NCBI RefSeq assembly: GCF_000472505.1 | Contig: NZ_AWZR01000001.1 | Location: forward strand, 549,693-613,692 | Source of the DNA: Luteimonas sp. J29 | Lineage (GTDB): Bacteria > Pseudomonadota > Gammaproteobacteria > Xanthomonadales > Xanthomonadaceae | Length of the DNA: 64,000 bases | Direction: 5' to 3' | Shown: positions 25,479-34,253 of the stretch, in pieces | Numbering within the stretch: the stretch's first letter is position 1 | Layout: every line of letters starts with the position of its first letter | Notes under the pieces: generated by a model | What the model saw: only the letters and a program-made list of their open reading frames with translations | Databases searched by the model: none | What the model was told of the DNA's origin: nothing | Position numbers and translations under genes: made by a program

Positions 25479-26255
25479 ATGCCGACCCGCGCCCTGATCG
25501 TCCTCCTGGTGATCCTCAACCTCGGCGTCGCGCTGTGGTGGGCGACCCGCGCGGACCCGCCGCCGCCCGTCGACGCGCCGCTGCCGGCGGGCGTCGAGCC
25601 GCTGCGCCTGCTCGGCGAAGCGGCGCCCGGCGTGGCGCCTCCGGCCGCGACGGCGGCGCCCGCGCCGACCGGCGACGCGGACGCGCCGGACGACGCCGGC
25701 GCGGACGGTGCGGGCGATGTCGTCGTCGCGGCGGCGGACGTCGCGCCGGCGGCGCCGCAAGCGCCCGAAGCGCCCGCGCCGGAACGTTGCCTGCGCCTGG
25801 GTCCGTTCGGCGACGCCGACGCCGCCCGCGCCGCCGCCGATGCCGTGCGTGCCTCGGTGCTCCGCCTGGCGGTGCGCGGGCTGCCCGACACCTCGCGCGG
25901 CTGGGACGTGCGCATGGCCGGCCTCGCCGACCGCGCCGCTGCCGACGCGATGGCCGCCCGCCTCGTTGCGGCCGGCTTCAGCGATCACTACCTGCTGTCG
26001 CCCGACGCGGATGGCCGCATCGACATCGCGCTCGGGCGCTTCAGCAACGAGGACGGTGCCCAGCGCCAGCGCAATGCGCTGCGCGAAGCCGGCTTCGAGG
26101 CGGTGGTCCTCCCGCTCGGCGACGAGGGCAAGCTCCAGCACTGGCTGCACGTGGCGATCGAGGCGCAGGCCGACCCGGGTGCGCTGCGGCGCGCGGCCGG
26201 CGCCACGCGTTCGGCCCGGGTCGACTGCGCCACGCTGGGACCGGCGGGCGGCTGA
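25479..26255 (+). CDS. SPOR-domain protein with N-terminal membrane anchor
   Basis: This 258-residue protein has one N-terminal helix (about 4-22), a long Ala/Pro/Asp-rich linker (about 25-105) and a C-terminal region (about 105-230). That region contains a SPOR-like repeat: LRLGPFGDADAARAAADAV and, later, IALGRFSNEDGAQRQRNALREAGF. SPOR domains bind denuded peptidoglycan at septa. The ATG is 6 nt after TAGAAT (25467-25472), so it could also be expressed from a leaderless transcript besides read-through from birA-coaX. Confidence 0.75.
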   Translation: MPTRALIVLLVILNLGVALWWATRADPPPPVDAPLPAGVEPLRLLGEAAPGVAPPAATAAPAPTGDADAPDDAGADGAGDVVVAAADVAPAAPQAPEAPAPERCLRLGPFGDADAARAAADAVRASVLRLAVRGLPDTSRGWDVRMAGLADRAAADAMAARLVAAGFSDHYLLSPDADGRIDIALGRFSNEDGAQRQRNALREAGFEAVVLPLGDEGKLQHWLHVAIEAQADPGALRRAAGATRSARVDCATLGPAGG

Positions 26256-26298
26256 CGGCCTTGGGCTAGAATGCAGGCGTCCGGCGCTGGCCGTCGTC

Positions 26299-26374
26299 GC
26301 CGCTTTAGCTCAGCTGGTAGAGCAACCGCCTTGTAAGCGGTAGGTCGTCCGTTCGAATCGGACAAGCGGCACCA
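26299..26374 (+). tRNA. tRNA-Thr (anticodon TGT)
   Basis: The 76-nt sequence folds as a full cloverleaf. Acceptor arms are GCCGCTT (26299-26305) and AAGCGGC (26364-26370), the discriminator is A26371, and CCA is encoded (26372-26374). The D-arm carries GCTCAGCTGGTAGAGC, the T-loop TTCGAAT. The seven-base anticodon loop CTTGTAA has anticodon TGT at 26332-26334, which reads ACA threonine codons. A TAGAAT box at 26267-26272 is a plausible -10 element. Confidence 0.97.
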
Positions 26375-26514
26375 CCCCGCGCACGCGGTGCCCGCGCCGC
26401 ATCCCGGCGCCGTGCGTTGACGCGAAGCGCACGGCTGCCGCCACAGTCTGCCCACATGCACGCGATGCCGCCCGTCCACGATCCCGCAGGCGCACCCGGC
26501 CGGGAGCGGGGGCG

Positions 26515-27096
26515 GTGACGGCGCGCCGCCTGCCGCCGGGATGGACGCCGGTGCCGCGTGCGTTCTATCGCCGCCATCCGACCCTGGTCGCGCCCGAACT
26601 GCTCAACAAGCTGCTGGTCCGCGACGACGGCCGCGCAGGGCGCATCGTCGAGGTCGAGGCCTACGCCGGCAGCGAGGATCCGGCGGCGCATTCGTTCCGC
26701 GGCATGACCGCGCGCAACGCCACCATGTTCGGCGAGGCCGGGCACCTGTACGTGTACTTCAGCTACGGCCTGCACTGGGCCGGCAACGCGGTCTGCGGCG
26801 AGGTGGGCGAGGGCGCGGGCGTGCTGCTGCGCGCGATCGAACCGGTGGCCGGCATCGAACGCATGCGCGCGCTGCGCCCGGCGGCGCGTCGCGACCGCGA
26901 CCTGGCCAACGGCCCGGGCAAGCTGGCGCAGGCGATGGGCCTGGACCGCAGCCACGACGGGGCCGACCTGGTGCGCGGCGACCGCGGCGTGTGGATCGTC
27001 AGCGACGGCACGCCACCTCCCGCGAACCCGCGCGTGGGGCCGCGCGTGGGCATCTCGCGCGCGGTCGATTTTCCCTGGCGGTGGCGCACGCCCTGA
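26515..27096 (+). CDS. mpg: DNA-3-methyladenine glycosylase (AAG/MPG family)
   Basis: The 193-residue protein removes alkylated purines from DNA in base excision repair. Family features: FYRRHPTLVAPELLNKLLV at the N-terminus, VEVEAYAGSEDPAAHSFRGMTARNATMF with the catalytic glutamate and DNA-intercalating region, VYFSYGLHW, GVLLRAIEP, NGPGKLAQAMG, and the ending RVGISRAVDFPWRW. The start is GTG 26515 after a GGGAGCGGGGG stretch. It is a single gene downstream of the tRNA. Confidence 0.93.
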   Translation: MTARRLPPGWTPVPRAFYRRHPTLVAPELLNKLLVRDDGRAGRIVEVEAYAGSEDPAAHSFRGMTARNATMFGEAGHLYVYFSYGLHWAGNAVCGEVGEGAGVLLRAIEPVAGIERMRALRPAARRDRDLANGPGKLAQAMGLDRSHDGADLVRGDRGVWIVSDGTPPPANPRVGPRVGISRAVDFPWRWRTP

Positions 27097-27177
27097 CGCG
27101 CGTTGAGTGCTGCGTCGCGCAAGCGGCGATGGCCCGCCCTCGCTAGACTGGTGCGAGGCCAGAACGGAGTCGCATGC

Positions 27178-28101
27178 ATGCCCGCACCCTATCCACCCGT
27201 CTCGATCTTCGGCGTCCCCACCGACGTCGGCGCCGGCACCCGCGGCGCCTCGATGGGCCCGGAGGCGTTGCGGGTGGCCGGGCTGGGCGAGGCGCTGGCC
27301 GCACGCGGCGTGGACGTGGTCGACACCGGCGACGTGTACGGGCCGAAGAACCCGTGGCGCGGCCCGGTGGACGGCTACCGCCACCTCGACGAGGTGGTGG
27401 CCTGGAACCGCGCGGTCTACCAGGCCTCGAGCGACATCCTGGGCGCGGGCCGGATGCCGGTGATGCTCGGTGGCGACCACTGCCTGGCGATCGGTTCGAT
27501 CGCGGCCGTGGCCGACCACTGCCGCCGCGCCGGGCGGAAGCTGCGCGTGCTGTGGCTGGACGCGCACACCGACTTCAACACCAGCGCGATCACGCCCTCG
27601 GGCAACATCCACGGCATGCCGGTGGCGTGCCTGTGCGGCATCGGTCCGGACGCGCTGACCGGGATCGGCGCGCACGTGCCCGCGATCGCGCCGGCGCAGG
27701 TGCGCCAGCTCGGCATCCGCTCGGTCGACCAGGACGAGAAGCGGCTGGTGAAGGAGCATCGGCTCGACATCTACGACATGCGCTACATCGACGAGGTCGG
27801 GATGAAGCAGGCGATGGAGCAGGCGCTCGCGGGCCTCGACGCCGACACCCACCTGCACGTGAGCTTCGACGTCGACGTGGTCGATCCGGAGATCGCGCCG
27901 GGCACCGGCACCCCGATCCCCGGTGGCGTGAACTACCGCGAGGCGCAGCTGATCATGGAGATGATCGCCGATACCGGCCTGCTCGGGTCGCTCGACATCG
28001 TCGAGGTCAATCCCGCGCTCGACGCGCGCAACCGCACCGCCGAGCTCGCGGTGGACCTGGTCGAGAGCCTGTTCGGCAAGTCGACGCTGATGCGCGACTG
28101 A
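27178..28101 (+). CDS. rocF: Arginase
   Basis: This 307-residue enzyme should hydrolyse arginine to ornithine and urea. All ureohydrolase Mn2+ motifs are present: GGDHCLAIGS, WLDAHTDFNTS with a following GNIHGMP, SFDVDVVDP and EVNPALD. The N-terminal GVPTDVGAGTRGASMGPEA is specific to arginases rather than agmatinases. ATG 27178 follows CGGAG closely. No urease or ornithine gene is nearby, so it seems to stand alone. Confidence 0.93.
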   Translation: MPAPYPPVSIFGVPTDVGAGTRGASMGPEALRVAGLGEALAARGVDVVDTGDVYGPKNPWRGPVDGYRHLDEVVAWNRAVYQASSDILGAGRMPVMLGGDHCLAIGSIAAVADHCRRAGRKLRVLWLDAHTDFNTSAITPSGNIHGMPVACLCGIGPDALTGIGAHVPAIAPAQVRQLGIRSVDQDEKRLVKEHRLDIYDMRYIDEVGMKQAMEQALAGLDADTHLHVSFDVDVVDPEIAPGTGTPIPGGVNYREAQLIMEMIADTGLLGSLDIVEVNPALDARNRTAELAVDLVESLFGKSTLMRD

Positions 28102-28263
28102 CCTTCGCGTTGACGCGCCGGCGACATCGATGAATGCCGCGCGCGCCGCCGCACGGCGGCCCCGGCCTGCGGAGTGGTTTTCAACGTGGATTTCACGGCT
28201 GTCCGCGTGAGATGGCGCCGACGCTCGCGGGACCGCCGCGATCGCAGTTCCAGGAGAATCCAC

Positions 28264-28419
28264 ATGAAGCGTTTGATGGCCCTCATCCTGATCGCCCTGT
28301 TCTCGGCCGGCACGCTCAGCGCGTGCAACACCGTCAAGGGCGTGGGCAAGGACGTCGAGAAGGTCGGCGACAAGATGCAGGACGCGGCCGACGACACCGG
28401 CGGCACCGATCCGCGCTGA
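28264..28419 (+). CDS. Entericidin A/B-family small lipoprotein
   Basis: A 51-residue protein with a lipoprotein signal (LSAC, Cys about residue 21) and a short hydrophilic tail NTVKGVGKDVEKVGDKMQDA, the hallmark of entericidins. Members of the family are stress-induced, membrane-associated peptides. AGGAGA (28252-28257) precedes ATG 28264. A strong terminator follows 22 bp after the stop. Confidence 0.9.
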   Translation: MKRLMALILIALFSAGTLSACNTVKGVGKDVEKVGDKMQDAADDTGGTDPR

Positions 28420-28705
28420 GCGCGGAGCGATGCGGACCCGAAAGACCGGCGCGAGCCGGTCTTTTCTTTATGCCCTCCGGTATCCGGGGTGCGCCGCGGC
28501 GCCGGTGGTCCAGAAGCGACTGGCCACGCTGGCCGCGCATCGATCGCCCGCACGGGCGCAGGTGCGCGCGTGTCGGCGAAGCGCGTGAAGTCCCGGATTA
28601 CGAATCCTTGATCCTCCCGTGATGCGCGGTGGCCGATGATGCGATCCATCGGCACGGGGGAGGCATTCCGCGCCGATGACTTCCCCTACCAACAGGAGCG
28701 ACGAC
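28420..28705. other. Intergenic region between entericidin-like and CsbD-like genes
   Basis: 286 bp without a credible gene. It contains a terminator at its start (28441-28469) and presumably the csbD-like promoter near its end. Short open frames in it are Arg-rich and lack ribosome sites. I see no repeat or RNA gene. Confidence 0.6.
28441..28469 (+). terminator. Rho-independent terminator
   Basis: AAAGACCGGC (28441-28450), loop GCGA, GCCGGTCTTT (28455-28464), then TCTTT: a perfect 10-bp stem with a T-rich tail, ending the entericidin-like gene. The A-rich 5' arm would also serve on the other strand. Confidence 0.9.
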
Positions 28706-28906
28706 ATGAACAAAGACATCATTGCCGGCAAGTGGACGCAGCTCAAAGGCCAGGCCCAGGCGAAGTGGGGCGAATTGACCGACGACGTGTTCGACGTCGC
28801 CGAAGGCGACAGCAAGTACCTCGCCGGCAAGCTCCAGGAGCGTTACGGCTGGGAGCGCGACCGCGCCGAGCGCGAGGTGCGCGAGTTCGAGAAGACGCTC
28901 AACTGA
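28706..28906 (+). CDS. CsbD-family stress protein
   Basis: A 66-residue hydrophilic, helical protein with the CsbD signature [21 protein letters not shown] and the later [12 protein letters not shown]. CsbD-like proteins are induced in general stress responses (sigma-B in Bacillus); no biochemical role is known. AGGAG at 28694-28698 is ideally placed for ATG 28706. It sits between two terminators, a single-gene unit. Confidence 0.93.
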   Translation: MNKDIIAGKWTQLKGQAQAKWGELTDDVFDVAEGDSKYLAGKLQERYGWERDRAEREVREFEKTLN

Positions 28907-28960
28907 GCCACCTCGAACCGTGGCCCCGGCGCTGCGCCGGTGGCCAACGGGTGCATTCGG

Positions 28961-28990
28961 GAAGGGCCGGCATTGCCGGCCCTTCTTCGT
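28961..28990. terminator. Bidirectional terminator hairpin
   Basis: GAAGGGCCGGC (28961-28971) and GCCGGCCCTTC (28975-28985) form a perfect 11-bp stem with a 3-nt loop, followed by TTCGTT. It lies between the csbD-like gene and a convergent gene ending at 29001, and can serve both. Confidence 0.85.
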
Positions 28991-29000
28991 TCCGCGGGAT

Positions 29001-29786
29001 TCACCATGCGCCGGGCGGGTCCGGCACGAACCTGCCGGGGAAGGCCTGCGGGCCAAGCGGGCGCGCGGGACGTTGCGCGTGCTGGCGCGGGATGATGCCG
29101 CGCGAGGCCAGCGCCCACGGCGCGTCGTAGCGCAGTTGGGTGACCTGCACCGGCTCGCGCGTCGCGCGTACGAACGATGCCTGGCCGACGGGCGACCACT
29201 CGCGGGGGCCGTGCCCGGTGCCGATCTGCCGGCGCGCGCGCGACTCGCCCGCATGGGCGTCCGCCCGCGGTGCGGCCGGCGCGGGCGGCGGCGCGGACTT
29301 CGCCTCCGCGCGTGCGATCGGAGGCGGCGACGGACGCGGTGTCGCACGTTCGCGGAACACCGCCACGCCGATGGTGCCGACGTTGTCCGGGCGCCCGGTG
29401 CGCGCGGCGTAGCTGTCGTCGAGCGACGTGAACACGAACGCGGCCACGTCCTGCCACGACTTGCGCCAGCCCTCGATTTCGGCGCTCTGCCAGGGCTCGA
29501 GCACGTAGCCCGACTGCGACGGGTGCGCCGTCTCGCCGCTGATCGCGTTGATGCCGTCGATCGACAGCACCGCCAGCACCCGCTCGCCGCTGGTGTTGGT
29601 CAGGCGCACCGCGTAGCGGTGGCCGGGCGTGCCGGCCACCCAGGTCTCGCCCCGGGACCGGTAGCCGGGCAGCCAGTGGCCCTCCTCGCGGTCGACGACG
29701 TCGATCCGGACCAGGGACGCGGCAAGCGCCGGCGCAGACGGCAGCAGCAGGCACGACGACATGAGCAGGGCGGTCAGGCGTTTCAT
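29001..29786 (-). CDS. Hypothetical secreted protein
   Basis: A 261-residue protein with a signal peptide (KRLTALLMSSCLLLPSAPALA). Residues about 25-150 look like a beta-rich domain, with YAVRLTNTSGERVLAVLSIDGINAISGE, SGYVLEPWQSAEIEGWRKS and VAAFVFTSLDDSYAARTGRP. This pattern occurs in exported proteins of unknown function. A Pro/Ala-rich linker (about 152-185) leads to a basic tail. It is transcribed divergently from trpS. I cannot assign a function. Confidence 0.8.
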   Translation of the reverse strand: MKRLTALLMSSCLLLPSAPALAASLVRIDVVDREEGHWLPGYRSRGETWVAGTPGHRYAVRLTNTSGERVLAVLSIDGINAISGETAHPSQSGYVLEPWQSAEIEGWRKSWQDVAAFVFTSLDDSYAARTGRPDNVGTIGVAVFRERATPRPSPPPIARAEAKSAPPPAPAAPRADAHAGESRARRQIGTGHGPREWSPVGQASFVRATREPVQVTQLRYDAPWALASRGIIPRQHAQRPARPLGPQAFPGRFVPDPPGAW

Positions 29787-29896
29787 GGCGGCACCTCGTA
29801 TCGGGGTCCCCCATGCCAACGCGCGGGTGCGCCGGACGGGGTTGGACCGGCGGCGGGGTAAACTTCAGGCCCCGCCCGCCAGCCTCGCGCCGCGCA

Positions 29897-31240
29897 ATGC
29901 CCGATTCCCCCATCCGCGTCCTGACCGGCATCACCACGTCCGGCACCCCGCACCTCGGCAACTACGTCGGCGCGGTGCGGCCGGCGATCGCCAGCAGCCG
30001 GGCCCCGGGTACCGAAAGCTTCTTCTTCCTGGCCGACCTGCACAGCCTGATCAAGGCCCAGGAGCCCGAGCGCACCCAGCGCTCGACGCTGGAGATCGCC
30101 GCCACCTGGCTGGCCGCCGGCCTGGATCCGGCGCGGGTGTGGTTCTACCGCCAGAGCGACATCCCCGAGATCACGGAGCTCACCTGGTTCCTGACCTGCG
30201 TCGCCGGCAAGGGCATCCTCAACCGCGCCCACGCGTACAAGGCGGCCGTGGACCGCAACCGTGTCGAGGGCGAGGACGACGACGCCGGCGTGACCGCGGG
30301 CCTGTTCATGTACCCGGTGCTGATGGCCGCGGACATCCTGATCTTCAATGCCCACAAGGTGCCGGTAGGGCGCGACCAGGTGCAGCACATCGAGATGGCG
30401 CGCGATTTCGGCCAGCGCTTCAACCACGTCTACGGCCGCGAGTGGTTCACCCTGCCCGAGGCGGTGGTGGAGGAGCACGTGGCCACGCTGCCCGGCCTGG
30501 ACGGGCGCAAGATGAGCAAGAGCTACGGCAATACCATCCCGTTGTTCGCGCCGCCGGAGGAACTGCGCCGGCTGGTGTTCTCGATCGTCACCGACTCGCG
30601 CGCGCCGGGCGAGCCCAAGGACACCGAAGGCTCGGCCCTGTTCCAGCTCTACCAGGCCTTCGCCAGCGGGGAGGAAACGGCCGCCTTCGCCCGCGCCTAC
30701 GCCGAGGGCATCGGCTGGGGCGAGGCCAAGCAGCGCCTGTTCGACCTCGTCGAGCGCGAGATCGCGCCGCTGCGCGAGCGCTACCTCGACCTGGTCTCCC
30801 GGCCGGGCGACATCGAGGACATCCTGCGCGACGGCGCGCGCCGCCTGCGCGAGCGCTACGCCACGCCATTGCTGGCGCAGCTGCGCGACGCGGTGGGCCT
30901 GCGCGACCTGTCGAAGCTGCGCATCGACGCGTCCGCGTCCGCGACCGCCGATGCCGGGCCCGCCGCGCGCCCGGCGCCGCCGGTGTTCAAGCAGTACCGC
31001 GAGGCCGACGGGCGCTTCTATTTCAAGCTCGTGCAGGGCGACCGCGTGCTGCTGCAGAGCCACGCGTTCGAGGCGCCGCGCGATGCGGGTCAGGCGATCG
31101 CCGGCCTGCGCCGCGGCACGCTGGCGCTCGCGCAGGCGCCGGCCGCGCTGGGCGAGGGCGTCACGGAGCCGGAGGTCCAGTCCGCACTGGAGGCGCTGGC
31201 CGCCGCCGACGCCGAGCGCGCCGCGAAGGAGAAGCCGTGA
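29897..31240 (+). CDS. trpS: Tryptophan--tRNA ligase with extra C-terminal YegP/DUF1508-like domain
   Basis: This class I synthetase charges tRNA-Trp. The HIGH-like motif is PHLGN (18-22) within TSGTPHLGNYVG, and the KMSKS motif is at 205-209. Ordinary bacterial TrpRS has about 330 residues; this one has 447. After the core and an Ala-rich linker (about 345-362) there is a tail, VFKQYREADGRFYFKLVQGD then RVLLQSHAFEAPRDAGQAI (about 363-410). It looks like the YegP/DUF1508 strand-helix repeat. ATG 29897 is the start that gives the family N-terminus. Translation of the next gene overlaps its stop. Confidence 0.93.
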   Translation: MPDSPIRVLTGITTSGTPHLGNYVGAVRPAIASSRAPGTESFFFLADLHSLIKAQEPERTQRSTLEIAATWLAAGLDPARVWFYRQSDIPEITELTWFLTCVAGKGILNRAHAYKAAVDRNRVEGEDDDAGVTAGLFMYPVLMAADILIFNAHKVPVGRDQVQHIEMARDFGQRFNHVYGREWFTLPEAVVEEHVATLPGLDGRKMSKSYGNTIPLFAPPEELRRLVFSIVTDSRAPGEPKDTEGSALFQLYQAFASGEETAAFARAYAEGIGWGEAKQRLFDLVEREIAPLRERYLDLVSRPGDIEDILRDGARRLRERYATPLLAQLRDAVGLRDLSKLRIDASASATADAGPAARPAPPVFKQYREADGRFYFKLVQGDRVLLQSHAFEAPRDAGQAIAGLRRGTLALAQAPAALGEGVTEPEVQSALEALAAADAERAAKEKP

Positions 31241-31548
31241 ATCCGCTGGTCGAACTCAACCTGACCCTGATCCTGTTCCTGCCCTGGTTCGCGATCCTGG
31301 CGACGCTGTACTGGCTGTTTCCGCGCCAGCCGCGTGGCGCCGCGCGCCTGGCCTACGACCTCGTCACCCTGGCGCTGGCCGTGGGCGCGTTCCTGTGGAG
31401 CGTGCACTGGGCGATCGGCTACGCCGATCCGGGCTATGGCAGGCTGTGGCCGCAGATCCTCGCCACCGCGGTGGGCTACGGCGTGTTCCTGGCCGCGCTC
31501 GCGGTCGCGTTCGCGGTGCGGCGCGTGGTGCTGCGCCGGCCGGGCTGA
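31237..31548 (+). CDS. Small hypothetical inner-membrane protein
   Basis: A 103-residue protein with three hydrophobic helices (about 7-27, 38-58, 72-95) separated by short basic loops, and a basic C-terminus, so probably inner-membrane. The GTG start at 31237 overlaps the trpS stop (GTGA), behind AAGGAGAAG. I know no function. Coupling with trpS suggests only co-expression. Confidence 0.75.
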   Translation: MNPLVELNLTLILFLPWFAILATLYWLFPRQPRGAARLAYDLVTLALAVGAFLWSVHWAIGYADPGYGRLWPQILATAVGYGVFLAALAVAFAVRRVVLRRPG

Positions 31549-31614
31549 CGCGGGTCGACCGCGGCCGGCGCATCGGCCACACTTCGTCGGTCAGTCCAGG
31601 CAGGGAACCGCGCC

Positions 31615-32553
31615 ATGCCAGCCGATGGCATCACCCTCATCGATACCGGCTACATCCGCCCCCACCTGTGCGCGGCCTACCTGGTGCACGGCGAGCGCGG
31701 CCGCGCGGCGCTGGTCGACTGCGGCACCGCGACCTGCGCCGGGCGCGTGCTCGAGGCCATCGATGCCGCCGGGGTGGCGCGCGAGGCGGTCGACTGGCTG
31801 CTTGTCACCCACGTCCACCTCGACCACGCCGGCGGCGCCGGGCCGCTGATGCGCGCGCTGCCCAATGCCCGGCTGGTGGTGCATCCGCGCGGCGCGCGCC
31901 ACATGGTCGATCCGGAGAAGCTGATCGCGGGCGCGAAGCAGGTCTATGGCGAGGAGATGTTCGCCCGCGACCACGCCGGGATGCTGCCGGTGGACGAGGC
32001 GCGGGTGGTGGTGGCGGAGGACGGCCACGTGGTCGAACTCGCCGGACGCCCGCTGCTGTGCGCCGACACGCCGGGGCACGCGCTGCACCACTACAGCGTC
32101 TGGGACGCGGACACGCGCAGCTGGATCGCGGGCGACGCCTTCGGCCTGTCCTACCGCGAGTTCGACAACCACAACGGCGCCTTCGCCCTGCCGACCACCT
32201 CGCCGGTCCAGTTCGACCCGGAACAGATGAAGGCCTCGATCCGGCGCCTCGTCGCGCAGGGCCCGGCCGCGATCCGCATCGCCCACTACGGGGTCGTCAC
32301 CGAATGCGCGCGGATTGCCGACGATCTGGTTGCCCAGGTGGACGCGATGGCGGCGATCGCCCGCGGCGTGGACGGCGCGCCTGACCGCCACGCGCGGATC
32401 GTCGAGGGGCTGACCGTGCTGTGCGTGGAGCGCGCGGCCGAACACGGCGTCGACGCGCCCGAGCGCATGGTGGCCGAGGTGCTCGGCGGCGACATCGAGA
32501 TCAATGCCCAGGGCCTGGGCGTGTGGCTCGACCGCCTGGCCAGGGCCAGCTGA
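31615..32553 (+). CDS. MBL-fold metallo-hydrolase
   Basis: This 312-residue protein has the metal-binding motif THVHLDHAGG (HxHxDH), further ligands in DTPGHALHHYSV and AGDAFG, and a late His in RIAHYGVV. The core is that of glyoxalase II-like metallo-beta-lactamases with a helical C-terminal extension (about 235-312). The family includes thioesterases, lactonases and flavodiiron-like proteins; the substrate is not predictable. ATG 31615 follows GGCAGGGA. Confidence 0.88.
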   Translation: MPADGITLIDTGYIRPHLCAAYLVHGERGRAALVDCGTATCAGRVLEAIDAAGVAREAVDWLLVTHVHLDHAGGAGPLMRALPNARLVVHPRGARHMVDPEKLIAGAKQVYGEEMFARDHAGMLPVDEARVVVAEDGHVVELAGRPLLCADTPGHALHHYSVWDADTRSWIAGDAFGLSYREFDNHNGAFALPTTSPVQFDPEQMKASIRRLVAQGPAAIRIAHYGVVTECARIADDLVAQVDAMAAIARGVDGAPDRHARIVEGLTVLCVERAAEHGVDAPERMVAEVLGGDIEINAQGLGVWLDRLARAS

Positions 32554-32585
32554 GCCCGTTCCCGTCCAATGCCGGAGGAAGTCCC

Positions 32586-34247
32586 GTGATCAAGCGCCTG
32601 CTGCCCTGCCTGTGCACCACGATCCTGGCCCTGTCCGCGCACGCGGCCGACGTGCCCGGAGGCGGCATCGATGGCGCGGCGCTGATGCGCCACGTGCAGG
32701 TGCTGGCCTCCGACCGGTTCGAAGGGCGCGCGCCGGCCACCGCGGGCGAGGAGCGCACGGTGGCCTACATCGCCGAACGCTTCGCCGAGGCGGGCCTGCA
32801 GCCTGGCGGCGACGACGGCGGCTGGACCCAGGCCGTGCCGCTGGTGCGGGCGCGGGTCGAGGGACCGGTGGCCGCCACCCTGCACGTCGGCGGCGAGGAC
32901 CGCGCGCTCGCCAACGGCGAAGACATCACCCTGCAGTCGCTCAGCCCGGTGGACCGGGTCGAGGTCGAGCGCGCGCCGCTGGTGTTCGTCGGCTTCGGCA
33001 TCGACGCGCCCGAGCGCGGCTGGGACGACTACAAGGGCGCCGACCTGGCGGGCAAGGTCGCGGTGGTGCTGATCAACGACCCCGACTTCGAGACGCCCGA
33101 GCCGGGCGCGTTCGACGGCCGCGCCGTCACCTACCACGGCCGCTGGACCTACAAGTACGAGGAGCTTGCCCGGCGCGGCGCGCTCGGCGCGCTGATCGTG
33201 CACGAGACCGCGCCCGCCGCCTACGGCTGGGAGACGGTGCGCGCCTCGGGGCTGTCGCCGCTGTTCGACATCCCGCGCGCGGATGCCGCGCGGCACCACA
33301 CCCTGCTGCGCGGCTGGATCCATCGCGACACCGCGGTGTCGCTGTTCGCGGCCGCGGGCCTGGACTTCGAGCGCGAGAAGGCGCGCGCGCAGACCGCCGC
33401 GTTCGCGCCGGTGGCGCTGGGCGACGCGACCCTGTCGGCCGCATTCGACGTGGTGCGCGACGAGGTGGTGACCCGCAACGTGGTCGGCCGCCTGGAAGGC
33501 GCATCGCGCCCAGGGGAGACGGTGATCGTGTCCGCGCACTGGGACGCCTACGGCATCGGCGAGCCGGACGCCAGCGGCGACCGCATCCGGCGCGGCGCGG
33601 TCGACAACGCCACGGGCGTCGCTGCGGTGCTGGAGCTGGCGCGCGTGTTCGCCGCCGGACCGCGCCCGGCGCGCAGCCTGCTGTTCGTCGCCCTGGCCGC
33701 GGAGGAAAAGGGCCTGCAGGGCGCGACCTACTACGCCGCGAACCCGCTCACCCCGCTGGAGACCACCGCCGCAGTGCTCAACATCGAGATGCTCAGCCCG
33801 GACGGGCCGACCCACGACATCGCCACCTGGGGCAACGGGCGCGTGTCGCTGGAGGACGACCTGGGCCGCATCGCCCAAGCGCATGGCCGCCGCCGATCGC
33901 CCGATCCCAACCTCGAATCCGGGTTCTTCTACCGCGCCGACCACTTCGCGTTCGCGCGTGCCGGCGTGCCGGCGATCACCATCGGCGCCGGGCTGGACAT
34001 GGTCGAGGGCGGCGTCGAGCGCGGCACCGCGCTGCGCGAGGCCTACTTTGCCGAGTGCTACCACCGCCCGTGCGACGCCTGGTCGCCCGACTGGGACCCC
34101 AGTGGCCAGGTGCGCGACGTCGAGCTGCTGTACGCGCTTGCGCGCGAACTCGCCGACGGCGACCACTGGCCGCACTGGCACGAGGGCTCGGAATTCAAGG
34201 CGCTGCGCGACGCGAGCAACGCGCGGCGCACGCCGGCCACGCGATAG
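32586..34247 (+). CDS. M28-family zinc aminopeptidase with PA-like domain, secreted
   Basis: This 553-residue protein has a signal peptide (about 1-20) and a PA-like insert (about 115-200, with APLVFVGFGIDAPERGWDDY and AGKVAVVLIND). The M28 catalytic core has SAHWDAYG (His and Asp ligands), DNATGVAAVLELAR (bridging Asp) and AAEEKGLQG (general base and zinc Glu). A further Asp/Glu contact is in NIEML and a final His in YHRPCD. It should cleave N-terminal residues from peptides in the periplasm or outside. The start is GTG 32586, close behind GGAGGAAG. Confidence 0.9.
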   Translation: MIKRLLPCLCTTILALSAHAADVPGGGIDGAALMRHVQVLASDRFEGRAPATAGEERTVAYIAERFAEAGLQPGGDDGGWTQAVPLVRARVEGPVAATLHVGGEDRALANGEDITLQSLSPVDRVEVERAPLVFVGFGIDAPERGWDDYKGADLAGKVAVVLINDPDFETPEPGAFDGRAVTYHGRWTYKYEELARRGALGALIVHETAPAAYGWETVRASGLSPLFDIPRADAARHHTLLRGWIHRDTAVSLFAAAGLDFEREKARAQTAAFAPVALGDATLSAAFDVVRDEVVTRNVVGRLEGASRPGETVIVSAHWDAYGIGEPDASGDRIRRGAVDNATGVAAVLELARVFAAGPRPARSLLFVALAAEEKGLQGATYYAANPLTPLETTAAVLNIEMLSPDGPTHDIATWGNGRVSLEDDLGRIAQAHGRRRSPDPNLESGFFYRADHFAFARAGVPAITIGAGLDMVEGGVERGTALREAYFAECYHRPCDAWSPDWDPSGQVRDVELLYALARELADGDHWPHWHEGSEFKALRDASNARRTPATR

Positions 34248-34253
34248 TCCGGC

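Noticed and set aside
26409-26435. 8-bp stem GCCGTGCG / CGCACGGC after tRNA-Thr as terminator
   Set aside because: No T-run follows and the loop is 11 nt; it may be chance in GC-rich sequence.
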